Source: Luteibacter mycovicinus
GTDB lineage: Bacteria > Pseudomonadota > Gammaproteobacteria > Xanthomonadales > Rhodanobacteraceae
DNA length: 64,000 nt
Assembly: GCF_000745235.1 (NCBI RefSeq)
Contig: NZ_JQNL01000001.1
Span: 930,001 to 994,000, forward strand
Direction: 5' to 3'
Positions 27,488 through 36,731 of this stretch are shown in pieces. Within the stretch, counting starts at the first letter, position 1; every line of letters starts with the position of its first letter. A program made the translations under genes and the position numbers. Below the pieces are notes generated by a model, which did no database searches, was not told the origin of the DNA, and saw nothing but the letters and a program-made list of their open reading frames with translations.

Positions 27488-29209
27488 ATGAGCTCGAGGG
27501 AAAGACAGTGGCAGTGGTTACATCGCCTGATCCAGGCGGTCGTCACCTGCCTGCTCTTCACCGTCATGGCGACACCCGCGGCCACCCTCACCGGTAACTG
27601 GCGTGAGGCCCATCCCGGCGATGTCCCGTCGGACGTCCTGCTCGAAGCCTACAACCGGCCGCTCGCCTCGTTCGACCCGGCGCGCATGCAGGTCTTCCCG
27701 GCCTCGGCCAACGGCACCTGGGTCATTCTGCGGCAACTTCCGCCCTGGACCGCCGGCGAACGCGTGCTCAGCATCAACACGCCCGGGCTCGGCGCCGTGT
27801 CCCTCTACGACGAACACGGGCGGGCGGTGTCCACTTCGCTCGAAGACTTCGGCCCCGGCGTGCATGGACATGGGCGCCTGATGTTCAGCCTGCCCGCGTC
27901 GATGCCCGCGTCGCACACGATCCTGCTCAAGTTCGAACCGACGACGATGCCCGCCGGAGCGGTCACCATGTCGACCAGCTCGTGGGCCGACTATCTTCGC
28001 GAAGACAGTGGCTGGGTCGCTTTCGCGACGGCCTGTTTCGCGGTCATCCTGACGATGGCACTGATGGCGATGTGCTTCGCCGCCATCCTGCGTGACATGA
28101 CTTTCGGCTGGTACGCGGCTTATCTGGTCTGCTACGCGCTCATCCAGGGCGTAAAGACGGGCTACATCTTCCATCCCCTGGAGTTCGAGTCGCTGGCGGG
28201 CATGGGCGATACGCTCGGCGCCGCGGCGACGTCGCTCTCCGTCTCGTTCTCGGCGCTGTTCGTGCTTCGCTTCGCCAAGATCGATGACTACGCACCGCTG
28301 TTGCGCATGCCGGTACTGGCGTTCGCCGTCGGCATGCCCGTGCTGATCGTGCTGCGTGCGACGGGTATCGAGGTCCTCGTGCAGACGGCGGCCTTGCTGC
28401 TACAGCCGTTGCTTCTGATCGGCGCATCGTTGCTGCTGGTCGCCGGCGCCATCGCCGCGGCCCGCGGCTCGCGACACGCCTGGTTCTTCCTCGTGGGCTG
28501 GACACCGTTGCTGTTGCTGACCGCGTTATGCGGCGCGCAGGCACAGGGCATGCTTGCCGACGCGCCGTGGCTGCCCAACGCGGCGATCGCCTTCGGGGCC
28601 TTCGAGGCCATCGTGCTGTCGATCGGCTTGTCGGACCGCGCACTCACCATCCGCCACGATCGCGATCGCGCGCGGCAGCTGGCCGACAGCGATCCGCTGA
28701 CCGGGGTGCACAACCGCCGCGCCTGGACGGATGCCGCGCTGGAGCGTCTGGAGCAAGGCATGTCGCGTCCGATCGCCCTGCTCTTCCTCGACCTGGACCA
28801 TTTCAAGGAACTCAACGACCGCTTCGGTCACGCGGCGGGCGACCGCGCGCTCGTGGCGGTGGCGGCGGCATTGCGAGACGAACTGAGGCCTTCGGATCTG
28901 CTGGGTCGGTTCGGCGGTGAGGAGTTCGTCGCCATGCTGCAGGGCGTGGATCGCGAGAACGCCATGCAGGTTGCCACACGGTTGTGCCGCCGCATCACAC
29001 GACTGGATGCTCACCTGGGCGAGAACAGCGAACCGCTCACGGTGTCCATCGGCGTGGCTTTGCGCACGCCGGCGGATACGTTGCAGTCGTTGATCGAACG
29101 TGCCGACGCGGCGATGTATGCGGCCAAGCTGGCGGGCCGCAACCGGGTGGTGTGCTCGGGGCCGGCGGGGCCGGCCCTGGTGCGGCGCGAGGGTAAGGTC
29201 GCCAACTAG
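27488..29209 (+). CDS. Membrane diguanylate cyclase with 7TM-DISM sensor and intact I-site
   Basis: The 573-residue protein has an N-terminal signal peptide, a periplasmic beta domain (about 30-165) of the 7TMR-DISM extracellular type, about seven transmembrane helices (about 175-400) and a C-terminal GGDEF domain. The active-site loop is GGEEF at 476-480, and RPSD at 467-470 sits exactly five residues upstream, matching the RxxD allosteric inhibition site. It is therefore predicted to be an active, product-inhibited c-di-GMP synthase responding to a periplasmic or membrane signal. ATG 27488 is chosen because it leads straight into the signal peptide. The ligand is unknown. Confidence 0.9.
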   Translation: MSSRERQWQWLHRLIQAVVTCLLFTVMATPAATLTGNWREAHPGDVPSDVLLEAYNRPLASFDPARMQVFPASANGTWVILRQLPPWTAGERVLSINTPGLGAVSLYDEHGRAVSTSLEDFGPGVHGHGRLMFSLPASMPASHTILLKFEPTTMPAGAVTMSTSSWADYLREDSGWVAFATACFAVILTMALMAMCFAAILRDMTFGWYAAYLVCYALIQGVKTGYIFHPLEFESLAGMGDTLGAAATSLSVSFSALFVLRFAKIDDYAPLLRMPVLAFAVGMPVLIVLRATGIEVLVQTAALLLQPLLLIGASLLLVAGAIAAARGSRHAWFFLVGWTPLLLLTALCGAQAQGMLADAPWLPNAAIAFGAFEAIVLSIGLSDRALTIRHDRDRARQLADSDPLTGVHNRRAWTDAALERLEQGMSRPIALLFLDLDHFKELNDRFGHAAGDRALVAVAAALRDELRPSDLLGRFGGEEFVAMLQGVDRENAMQVATRLCRRITRLDAHLGENSEPLTVSIGVALRTPADTLQSLIERADAAMYAAKLAGRNRVVCSGPAGPALVRREGKVAN

Positions 29210-29222
29210 GCCGCGCTGCGGT

Positions 29223-31496
29223 CTACGTGCGCTCCCGCATCGATTCCGCCGCGGCCACGATATCGTCGTCCCCCGGCAATACCAGAAACGCCGCCCCCGC
29301 CAGCGGTGTGAACGTGTCCGCACCCACGACCCGGCGCAACGGCACGTGTCCGAGGCCTGCCTCGACGATCGCCGTGATCACTCCCTCGCCGACGCCCGCG
29401 CTCTTGCGCCCCTCGTCCACGACGAGGATGCGCTTCGCCTTCGCCGCCTGCGTCGCGATGAAGCCATCGTTCAGCGGCACCAGCCAGCGCAGATCGACCA
29501 CGCGTACCTTCCAGCCCTGCTCCGCCTCGATACGCTTCGCGGCACGCAGACTCATCGGCACGCCGTTGCCGAACGTGAACACCACGAGGTCGTCGGCGTC
29601 GTCGCCATAAACCCGCCCCTCGCCCAGCGGCATGGCCTCACCGGGTGCCGGGTAGGAAAACTGCCACCGACCGTCGCCAGCCTCGTGGAGGTCCTTGGTC
29701 ATGTACAGCGCGATCGGTTCGAGGAAGGCCGTCACGCGGCCATCCACCTTCGCCAGCGCCGCCATCGTGCGCAGCATCGTCGCGGCATCGTCCCCGCGAC
29801 TCGGGCAGCCTACGACAAGGCCGGGGATGTCGCGCAGCGCGGTGATCGAATTGTCGTTGTGGAAGTGACCGCCGAAACCGCGCTGATAACCCAGCGAGGC
29901 CACGCGCATCAACATCGGGTTCCGGTACTGGTCGTTCGAGAAGAACTGCAGCGAGGCCGCTTCACCGCGGATCTGATCGCAGGCGTTATGGAAATACGCC
30001 AGGTACTGGATCTCCGGCAGCGGCAGCATGCCCATGTTGGCATAGCCCTGCGCGAGGCCGAGAATCATCGTTTCGTCGAGCAGCGTGTTGAATACCCGCG
30101 TGTTGCGGAACGCCTTATGAAGACCCTTGGTGACCGTGTACACACCACCCTTCTGCGCGACGTCCTCGCCGAACAGCAGGCTTTCCGGATACTTCGCCAT
30201 GAGATCGTGCAGGGCCTGACCGATCTGGACGGCCAGATGCTTCGGCGGCTGCGCCTCGGGGAGCTTGTCGGCGCCGCCGAACACACGCTCCCGCTCGGCG
30301 GCATCGGCGGCGCGTTCCGCTTCCGCACGAACCGCGTCCGGCGTATACGGCGCCAGCGGCGCCATGACTTCCTCGAGCGACGCGAGCCGCGGGCGGCGAT
30401 CGGCGTCCTCGGCCGCTTCGAAACAGCGGTTGCGCGTGGCGTTGTAAAGATTGAGCAAGCTGTCTTTGTCGTACAGACCCGAGGCCAGCGCGATCGCCGC
30501 GCTGCGTAGCAACGGATCGGTCGCTTCGAGAGCCACCAGCTCGTCGATCGAGCGCCACTCGATCTCGAAGTCGGTGCCGGCATGGCCCATGACGCGCGTG
30601 GTGGTCAGGTGCAGGAAGGTCGGACGCCGCGTGCGTCGGCAGTGTTCGACGGCGCGCTGGACATCGGCGTAACCGCCCGCCAGGTCCAGCCCGTCGGCAT
30701 GGAAGTAATCCAGATCGGGGCGGTGACGGAAGTTGTTGGCGACCCAGCCGCCCGGCGTCTTCACCGAGATGCCGATGCCGTTGTCCTCGCAGACGAACAG
30801 CACCGGGGCGGGCAGCTTCTGGTACGCGGTCCACGCCGCCGCATTGAAGGCCGTCTGCGCGGTCGCGTGGTTCGAGGATGCATCGCCGAACGAGCACACC
30901 GCGATCGAATCCTGAGGGATCGGCAGGGCATGCCCGATGCGGCGTCCTTGCTCGATCGCAATGGCCGTGCCCAGCGCCTTGGGCAGGTGCGATGCGATGG
31001 TGGAGGTCTGCGGCAACACCCATAACGGTTTGCTGCCCCACACCTTGTGCCGCCCGCCCGAGGCGGGATCTTCGCGGCTCGCCGCGAATGACAGCGCGGA
31101 ATCCATCACCGGATCCATGCCCGGCAGCTTGCGGAACCGCTCGGCCATGAAACCGCCGCTGCGATAATGCAGGAAGGCCGGATCGGTGTGCCGCGTCAGC
31201 CGCGCCACCATCGCGTTACCCTCGTGCCCCGACGAGCCAATCGTATAGAACACCTTATTCTGTACGCGCAGCACCCGTGCCATCAGATCGAGATGGCGGC
31301 TGATCAGCTGCGACTCGAGCAGTTCGCGAAAATCGCGTGCATCCAGCGCGCTGCCCGGCAATACCGGTTCATCGTCCTGCGGCGCGCGCGCGACGTCGCC
31401 CTGCCAGAACTGCACGTACTCGACGAAGTTCTGGTCGACGATCTCGGCGCGGTTGAAGCCCTTGTGCCGGGCGGGGATGGGATGTGGGACGGACAT
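29223..31496 (-). CDS. Fused alpha/beta thiamine-diphosphate 2-oxoacid dehydrogenase E1 component
   Basis: The 757-residue protein joins an E1-alpha-like half (HLDLMARVLRVQNK, GHEGNAMVARLTR and a TPP motif beginning FGDASSNHA near residue 203) to an E1-beta-like half from about residue 415 (HLAVQIGQALHDLM, LLFGEDVAQKGGVYTVTKG, VVDLRWLVPLND). This is the architecture of branched-chain/2-oxoisovalerate-type E1 enzymes in single-chain form. No E2 or E3 gene is adjacent; the FAD oxidoreductase far upstream is not obviously its E3. The start at MSVPHP is preferred over a 13-codon longer frame. The substrate is uncertain. Confidence 0.85.
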   Translation of the reverse strand: MSVPHPIPARHKGFNRAEIVDQNFVEYVQFWQGDVARAPQDDEPVLPGSALDARDFRELLESQLISRHLDLMARVLRVQNKVFYTIGSSGHEGNAMVARLTRHTDPAFLHYRSGGFMAERFRKLPGMDPVMDSALSFAASREDPASGGRHKVWGSKPLWVLPQTSTIASHLPKALGTAIAIEQGRRIGHALPIPQDSIAVCSFGDASSNHATAQTAFNAAAWTAYQKLPAPVLFVCEDNGIGISVKTPGGWVANNFRHRPDLDYFHADGLDLAGGYADVQRAVEHCRRTRRPTFLHLTTTRVMGHAGTDFEIEWRSIDELVALEATDPLLRSAAIALASGLYDKDSLLNLYNATRNRCFEAAEDADRRPRLASLEEVMAPLAPYTPDAVRAEAERAADAAERERVFGGADKLPEAQPPKHLAVQIGQALHDLMAKYPESLLFGEDVAQKGGVYTVTKGLHKAFRNTRVFNTLLDETMILGLAQGYANMGMLPLPEIQYLAYFHNACDQIRGEAASLQFFSNDQYRNPMLMRVASLGYQRGFGGHFHNDNSITALRDIPGLVVGCPSRGDDAATMLRTMAALAKVDGRVTAFLEPIALYMTKDLHEAGDGRWQFSYPAPGEAMPLGEGRVYGDDADDLVVFTFGNGVPMSLRAAKRIEAEQGWKVRVVDLRWLVPLNDGFIATQAAKAKRILVVDEGRKSAGVGEGVITAIVEAGLGHVPLRRVVGADTFTPLAGAAFLVLPGDDDIVAAAESMRERT

Positions 31497-31559
31497 GGCG
31501 AAATACTCGTAAGAGAGAGAGCCGGGCGAGGCCACACACGAGCCCGCCCGGCGTATACG

Positions 31560-32096
31560 TCAGCGACGCCGGGCGAGCCACTGCTCGCGCGTCTGGCCCC
31601 AGAGGTCGACGACAACGTCCGTGGACGGCGCCGGCAGCGCGCCGGGCCCCTGCCAGCGAGAACCGAGCTTCTTCGCCACGGCGATGGACGCGATATTCGT
31701 CGGCGCGATCGAATGAATCACCTGGCTCCAGCCGAGATGGTCGAACGCCCAGTCCATCGACGCGGCGGCGCCTTCGGTCGCGTAGCCCTTGCCCCAGGTA
31801 TCCCGCGCCATGCCCCAGCCGATCTCATGGCCCGGCCAGCCCTCGGGCTGCCAGGGACCCAGACGACCGATCCAGCGACCGCTCGCGCGCTCGATGACGG
31901 AGAACATGCCGAAGCCGTTGATGCTCCAGCAGCCGGCCATGGTCATGAAGTTGCGCCAGGCCACGGCGCGTGGCTGCGGGCCGCCCAGGAAGCGATTCAC
32001 TTCCGGATCGCCCATGCATGCGGCCCACGCCTCGAAATCCTCCGCCGCGGTGGGGCGCAGGATCAGCCGATCGGTCTCGATACGCGGGCCGTGCAT
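31560..32096 (-). CDS. GNAT-family N-acetyltransferase (RimJ-like)
   Basis: A 178-residue acetyltransferase starting MHGPRIETDRLILRP, the usual opening of RimJ/RimL-type GNAT proteins. The acetyl-CoA-binding region lies around GHEIGWGMARDTWGKGYATE, followed by SIAPTNIASIAVAKKLG. The substrate (a protein N-terminus, an antibiotic or a small metabolite) cannot be told. It lies between the E1 fusion and glutaryl-CoA dehydrogenase genes on the same strand, 10 bases downstream of the latter, so it is probably cotranscribed. An upstream in-frame extension overlaps the dehydrogenase gene and is not supported. Confidence 0.88.
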   Translation of the reverse strand: MHGPRIETDRLILRPTAAEDFEAWAACMGDPEVNRFLGGPQPRAVAWRNFMTMAGCWSINGFGMFSVIERASGRWIGRLGPWQPEGWPGHEIGWGMARDTWGKGYATEGAAASMDWAFDHLGWSQVIHSIAPTNIASIAVAKKLGSRWQGPGALPAPSTDVVVDLWGQTREQWLARRR

Positions 32097-32106
32097 GGCA
32101 CGTGCC

Positions 32107-33276
32107 TCAGAATGCGTTGATGCCGGTGAGCTCCCGACCGACCACCAGCTGGTGAACGGTCTCGGTGCCTTCATAGGTGATGACCGATTCCAGGTTCAGC
32201 GCGTGGCGGATTGCCGAATGCTCGGTCGTGATACCCGCGCCACCGAGGATGTCGCGGCAGTCACGCGCGATATCGATCGCCATGCGCACGTTGTTCCACT
32301 TCGCCAGCGACACCTGCGTCGGCTGAAGCCGGCCGGCATCTTTCAGGCGACCGAGCTGCAACGAAAGCAGCTGCGCCGTCGTGATGCGGCGTGCCATGTC
32401 GGAGACGCGGATCTGCACGGCCTGGTTGGCCGCCAGCGGGCGGCCGAACAGAATGCGCTGCGAGGCGTAGTCGAGCACTTCCTTCAGGCAGGCCTGCGCG
32501 GCGCCGATCGGGCCCCAGGTGATGCCGTAGCGCGCCTGGTTGAGGCAGCCCAACGGGCCCTTCAGACCCTTGACGTTGGGCAGCCGCGCGCTATCGGGAA
32601 CACGTACGTCGTCGAAGAACAGGCCCGACGTCACCGAGGCGCGCAGACTCATCTTCTTGTGGACTTCCTGCGCGGCGAAACCCCTGGTGTCCGTCGGCAC
32701 GATGAAGCCCTGGATGCCGTCGTCGGTCTGCGCCCAGACGATGGCGATGTGCGCCAGGTTGCCGTTGGTGATCCACATCTTGGCACCGTTGATCACCCAG
32801 TCGCCGCCGTCCTGGCGGGCCACGGTTTTCATGTTGGCAGGGTCCGACCCGCCGTGCGGCTCGGTCAGACCGAAGCACCCGATCACCTCGCCCGCGGCCA
32901 TGCGCGGCAGGTACTCGCGTTTCTGTTCCTCGGAACCGTAGGCGGAGATCGGATACATGCACAGCGAGCTCTGCACCGAGGCGAAGCTGCGCAGACCGGA
33001 ATCGCCTCGCTCCAGCTCCTGGCAGATCAGGCCATAGCTCACGGCGTTCATGCCGGCGCAGCCGTATTCCTCGGGCAGCGTGGCGCCGAGCAGGCCCAGC
33101 GAGGCGATCTCGGAGACCAGTTCCGCCGGGAAACGCCCCTGCTCGAACGCGTCGCCGATGATCGGCAACACCTTTTCGTCGACAAAACGGCCAACGGCGT
33201 CCTGCACGGCGCGCTCCTCATCGGTAAGCAGCGAGCGGACGTCGTAAAGATCGAGCGGGTCGAGACGGTGAGCCAT
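32107..33276 (-). CDS. gcdH: Glutaryl-CoA dehydrogenase
   Basis: An acyl-CoA dehydrogenase-fold flavoenzyme of 389 residues. The C-terminal NLESVITYEGTETVHQL and GRELTGINAF with the catalytic Glu in YEGT, together with CFGLTEPHGGSDP and GAKMWITNG, match glutaryl-CoA dehydrogenase, which oxidises and decarboxylates glutaryl-CoA to crotonyl-CoA in lysine and tryptophan catabolism. The start MAHRLDPLDLYD is chosen because the upstream frame reads into the intergenic region without similarity. It is divergent from the EamA permease gene. Confidence 0.92.
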   Translation of the reverse strand: MAHRLDPLDLYDVRSLLTDEERAVQDAVGRFVDEKVLPIIGDAFEQGRFPAELVSEIASLGLLGATLPEEYGCAGMNAVSYGLICQELERGDSGLRSFASVQSSLCMYPISAYGSEEQKREYLPRMAAGEVIGCFGLTEPHGGSDPANMKTVARQDGGDWVINGAKMWITNGNLAHIAIVWAQTDDGIQGFIVPTDTRGFAAQEVHKKMSLRASVTSGLFFDDVRVPDSARLPNVKGLKGPLGCLNQARYGITWGPIGAAQACLKEVLDYASQRILFGRPLAANQAVQIRVSDMARRITTAQLLSLQLGRLKDAGRLQPTQVSLAKWNNVRMAIDIARDCRDILGGAGITTEHSAIRHALNLESVITYEGTETVHQLVVGRELTGINAF

Positions 33277-33415
33277 GCGGGTACTCGTACGTGGGCAGCC
33301 GGAAAGCCCTCGATTGTAGACCCGCGCGGGGTCGGGGTCATGGCGTCCCGCAACATGCATACGAGGGCTGCAAACGTTTGCATAATGGGATGCCCCCGCC
33401 TTCAGGATTTTCCCC

Positions 33416-34291
33416 ATGTTCAAAGGCGTCCTGCTCGGTTTCGCCTGCTACGCGGCTTACGCGTGGAGCGATGCCTTCGTGAAGTCCCTCGAGGGCTCCC
33501 TGCCGCCGTACGAAGCGGTGTTCTTTGGCGCCGTGCTCGCCATGGCGGCGTTTCCGTTCCTGAAGAAGCCGGGGGACCGCTGGAGCGAGGTCGTGGTGTC
33601 GAAGATGCCCGGCCTCTGGCTGCTGCGCGCCATGGCCGGCGCCATCGGCAACATCACCGCCGTCATGGCTTTTACGGCCCTGCCGATGGCCGAGGCGTTC
33701 TCGCTGATCTTCCTGCTGCCGATCTTCGTGACGATTCTCTCGGTGGTCTTCCTCCGCGAGCACGTGGGCTGGCGACGCTGGTCCGCGGTGGTCGTGGGAT
33801 TTCTCGGCGTACTGGTCGTTCTGCGGCCCGGCTTCCGTCACCTGGGCCAGGGCCACGTCGCGGCGATCATCTGCGGAATCACCGGCGCCTTGTCGATCAT
33901 CGCCCTACGCATGGCCGGAGCCACCGAGAAGCGCATCACCCTCTACGGCGCGGGCGTGATCGGGCCGATGATCGCCGGCTTCATCATGATGCTGCCGCAC
34001 TTCGTGTGGCCGGACCTGCACCAGTGGTTCCTGGTGCTTGGCTACGGGCTGCTCGCGGCGGCGGGCGCGGTCCTGCTGATGCTTGCCACGCAGAACGCCC
34101 CGGCGGCGCGCGTGGCACCGACCCAGTACAGCCAGATGTTGTGGGCGATCCTGTTCGGGTATCTGATTTTCCACGATCATCTCGACTGGCCGATGCTCGT
34201 GGGCATCGTGCTGATTCTCGGCGCGGGGCTTTTCACCTTCGTGCGCGAAGAGAAGAAGACCGACTGGTGGCGGTGGACGAACATCGTCTGA
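33416..34291 (+). CDS. EamA/DMT-superfamily permease
   Basis: The 291-residue protein is predicted to have about ten transmembrane helices in two EamA repeats. The first repeat shows YEAVFFGAVLAMAAFPFL and AFTALPMAEAFSLIFLLPIFV, the second AIICGITGALSIIALRMAG. It ends with a short charged cytoplasmic tail. Such carriers export small metabolites or nucleotides, but the cargo cannot be predicted. It is divergent from gcdH and 73 bases upstream of the VirD4-like gene. Confidence 0.92.
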   Translation: MFKGVLLGFACYAAYAWSDAFVKSLEGSLPPYEAVFFGAVLAMAAFPFLKKPGDRWSEVVVSKMPGLWLLRAMAGAIGNITAVMAFTALPMAEAFSLIFLLPIFVTILSVVFLREHVGWRRWSAVVVGFLGVLVVLRPGFRHLGQGHVAAIICGITGALSIIALRMAGATEKRITLYGAGVIGPMIAGFIMMLPHFVWPDLHQWFLVLGYGLLAAAGAVLLMLATQNAPAARVAPTQYSQMLWAILFGYLIFHDHLDWPMLVGIVLILGAGLFTFVREEKKTDWWRWTNIV

Positions 34292-34364
34292 GTCGCGTCG
34301 GCAAGTTTGCCGTGGCCGTACCCATGCGATAATTCGACCCGGAAAACAATCACCAAGGAATGGC

Positions 34365-36731
34365 ATGGAGCCATGGTTCTGGCGCGTCGGCGCGGCTGTT
34401 TCGGCCCTCGGCGCGTGTGCGATCGCCCCCTCTCTCGCGAGCGGATTGATCCTTTTCTCACTAGGCCTGCCGATGTCGGCCTTCGCACCCGGCCTGTGGC
34501 ACGACTACTGGCAGGTGCTCGATCAGCCGGCTTACCGCCCCTACGCAACGCGCATCGCGATCTGCGCGGGCGCGGGGCTGGTGCTGCCGCTATTGCTGTG
34601 GTGCCTGGGTATCGTGTTTTTGCGGCGCCGGGCTCCCTCGGTCCCGGTGTCCGGCCCATTCGACCGCTTATCAGCCTCGTCCCTCCTGCTTACCGCGATC
34701 AAGCCCGGTGTAATTCACGTAACGAAAGAGCGTGGGCGCACGCTGGGCGCACCCGATGCCGCGTCAGTCATCGTATCCGCTCCGTATTACCCTGAGGCGC
34801 ACGCCGTCGTCCTTGCGTCGCTGCGACACGCAGACGGGTCCACCCTCGTCATCGACTGCGGCTCCCGCAGCCTTGCCTTCGCACACGCGGCACCCGGGAG
34901 GACCGTCCTTCGGCTGAACCCTTTCGGAGGCGGCCCTGCCTGGAATCCGTTGGCCGGCGCGTGGGGACCGCAAGGTTTGTCGGCCGATGAGCTTCGACAC
35001 CTTGCTGCGGCGTGGTTCCCCGAAGCGAACCGACACGAACGATTCATCGTCAGTCACACGCGGAACGCATTCGTCAGCCTGGCGCATGTGGTCGCCGACG
35101 TGCTGCGGTCTGCGCACAACGAGGCGCCGCCCGCCGCCCCGGGCGATATCCACCGGCTTTGCGCACAGGCCGTCCACTACGTATCCCGACGCGCCTTCCT
35201 GCAGATGCTGGCAGAGCGTCCTGAAGTCGGTTTCCAGGCCAGGGGAGGACTTCGTGGGTGGCTGGGGCTTGATGATGCCGGTATCGATATCGTTTGGGAG
35301 CGTGTCTCCGACGTTCTGGCACCTTTTGCGGACCCGATCGTGGATGCCGCCACGCGGAGCGAAAGGCTGGCACCGGCATCCTGGCGGCGAGCGACTGTGT
35401 ACCTGGATGTGCCCGATCGGTGGCGCACCGCGTCCGGTCCCTTTATCGAATCGGCCATACGCCAGTGGCAGGCGGCGCTGGACGTGGGCGAGTCGTCGTT
35501 ACTGGTGGCCCATGCCCTCGACACGCTTCCGCCCATCGCCGCGCTAACCGACGCGGAATCGCCGTGGCGATGTCTTGCCACGACGCGGGGCCTGAGCGCC
35601 CTGCACGACCGCTACGGCAACAACGCCATCATGCTCGACCGCCGTTTCACGGCTTTCGTCGTCCATGCGCCACGCGATGAAGCGCTGGCGAGGCGTGAGT
35701 CCGATGCATTGAAGCAGTTCGTTGCCGCCCATCGCGGCGACGGCTACCTCGCGTCGACACCCGCATCGCCGACCGGCCTCATGTCCCTGCGGACGGGCGA
35801 GCAGATCGTGGTGACCCCGTCGGTGCCGACACCCGTCATTTGCCGTACCTTGACCTCATCGCGGAAGCCGAACACGCCGCCGCCCCAGACGATCGACCAA
35901 GGAGAGGCCATGCCTGTTTCCAAGTCTTTGATTGCGTTTCTTGCGGCGCTTGCGGCGGCTCCCGTCGTAGTCGGCGCGGCAGCAACATCGCTTTCGCCGC
36001 CAGCTCCCGCCGACAAAGCTAGGGACGTCGTACCAACCGTCGAGGCAAAACTCGGACCTTACCGCTTCCGCTTTCCGAAGAGCATGTACTACCAACAGTC
36101 TGGACCTGATCCAGATGGTGGAGTGATGCTCGACGTGCAGTGGCCCTCTCTGCAGCCGCTGGCGCTCGGCGTCGATTACCACGACACAAACGATAATTTC
36201 ATCAATCACATAAGTATTGACTTGTCCACAGCCGACCGGCTGTCAGACGCGCAGTATCGCGCCCTGCTCCGTCGCGCGATCGAACCAATGGATCCAGGCA
36301 ATCCAACCGAGCGTGAGCGTATCGTCAAAGATCTCCATGCACGAATCGAAGGAAAAACCTCCTACGGCCTGACGAGGTATTCCGTAGATTTCAGCAAGTT
36401 CCGTGATTTCTACATAAAGAATTACGGAACCAACGTCAGGCCGCCCGACCCCATGCAGAACGACGACTGGTACGTCCGCATGGGGGCAGACGGAATTCCC
36501 ACGACGGTCATCGCCTGCACACCCGCGCCGCATCCGGATGGCGTACGAATCGAGTCGGGGCGAATCGTCGATATCTCAGATCGTTCGCACCGCGCGACAT
36601 GTAGACATCGATTCCTGGTGCCCGAGTACCGGCTGTCAGTGACCTTAAGCTATCTCAGAGTAGTCATGCCCGAGTGGCAGCGAATGGAAACATTCGTCCG
36701 CGAGACATTGAAAGCGCGTGAGGTGAAGTGA
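34365..36731 (+). CDS. Degenerate VirD4/TraG-like coupling protein, reading in frame into an immunity-like domain (788 residues)
   Basis: AAGGAATGGC precedes the ATG. Residues 1-90 have two transmembrane helices around a loop (GLWHDYWQVLDQP) as in type IV coupling proteins. Residues about 100-500 follow the VirD4 plan (VLRLNPFGGGPAWNPLAGAW, TVYLDVPDRW, ASPTGLMSLRTGEQIVV). The Walker A position reads APYYPEAHAVV with no GKS/GKG, and the Walker B position reads LLVAHALD with no DE pair, so ATP hydrolysis is unlikely. No stop separates this part from the signal-peptide protein that begins at Met516 (base 35910). The ORF is therefore either a real fusion or, more likely, a coupling-protein remnant that lost its stop. 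A frameshift near 35850 is possible. Confidence 0.7.
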   Translation: MEPWFWRVGAAVSALGACAIAPSLASGLILFSLGLPMSAFAPGLWHDYWQVLDQPAYRPYATRIAICAGAGLVLPLLLWCLGIVFLRRRAPSVPVSGPFDRLSASSLLLTAIKPGVIHVTKERGRTLGAPDAASVIVSAPYYPEAHAVVLASLRHADGSTLVIDCGSRSLAFAHAAPGRTVLRLNPFGGGPAWNPLAGAWGPQGLSADELRHLAAAWFPEANRHERFIVSHTRNAFVSLAHVVADVLRSAHNEAPPAAPGDIHRLCAQAVHYVSRRAFLQMLAERPEVGFQARGGLRGWLGLDDAGIDIVWERVSDVLAPFADPIVDAATRSERLAPASWRRATVYLDVPDRWRTASGPFIESAIRQWQAALDVGESSLLVAHALDTLPPIAALTDAESPWRCLATTRGLSALHDRYGNNAIMLDRRFTAFVVHAPRDEALARRESDALKQFVAAHRGDGYLASTPASPTGLMSLRTGEQIVVTPSVPTPVICRTLTSSRKPNTPPPQTIDQGEAMPVSKSLIAFLAALAAAPVVVGAAATSLSPPAPADKARDVVPTVEAKLGPYRFRFPKSMYYQQSGPDPDGGVMLDVQWPSLQPLALGVDYHDTNDNFINHISIDLSTADRLSDAQYRALLRRAIEPMDPGNPTERERIVKDLHARIEGKTSYGLTRYSVDFSKFRDFYIKNYGTNVRPPDPMQNDDWYVRMGADGIPTTVIACTPAPHPDGVRIESGRIVDISDRSHRATCRHRFLVPEYRLSVTLSYLRVVMPEWQRMETFVRETLKAREVK
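35910..36731 (+). CDS. Candidate X-T4SS immunity protein (X-Tfi-like), copy 1 (273 residues)
   Basis: This internal start lies eight bases after a strong AAGGAG and is conserved, with the same Shine-Dalgarno sequence, in two further copies (38259 and 39381), so it is probably the true translation start despite the open frame upstream. The protein has a Sec signal peptide (MPVSKSLIAFLAALAAAP) and no lipobox Cys, so it should act in the periplasm. Conserved blocks are AKLGPYRFRFPK, VDYHDTNDNFINHISID, YGLTRYSVDF, NDDWYVRMG and ATCRHRF. Its stop overlaps the XVIPCD-like effector ATG by one base, the gene order of an immunity-effector pair. The immunity role is inferred from context. Confidence 0.75.
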   Translation: MPVSKSLIAFLAALAAAPVVVGAAATSLSPPAPADKARDVVPTVEAKLGPYRFRFPKSMYYQQSGPDPDGGVMLDVQWPSLQPLALGVDYHDTNDNFINHISIDLSTADRLSDAQYRALLRRAIEPMDPGNPTERERIVKDLHARIEGKTSYGLTRYSVDFSKFRDFYIKNYGTNVRPPDPMQNDDWYVRMGADGIPTTVIACTPAPHPDGVRIESGRIVDISDRSHRATCRHRFLVPEYRLSVTLSYLRVVMPEWQRMETFVRETLKAREVK

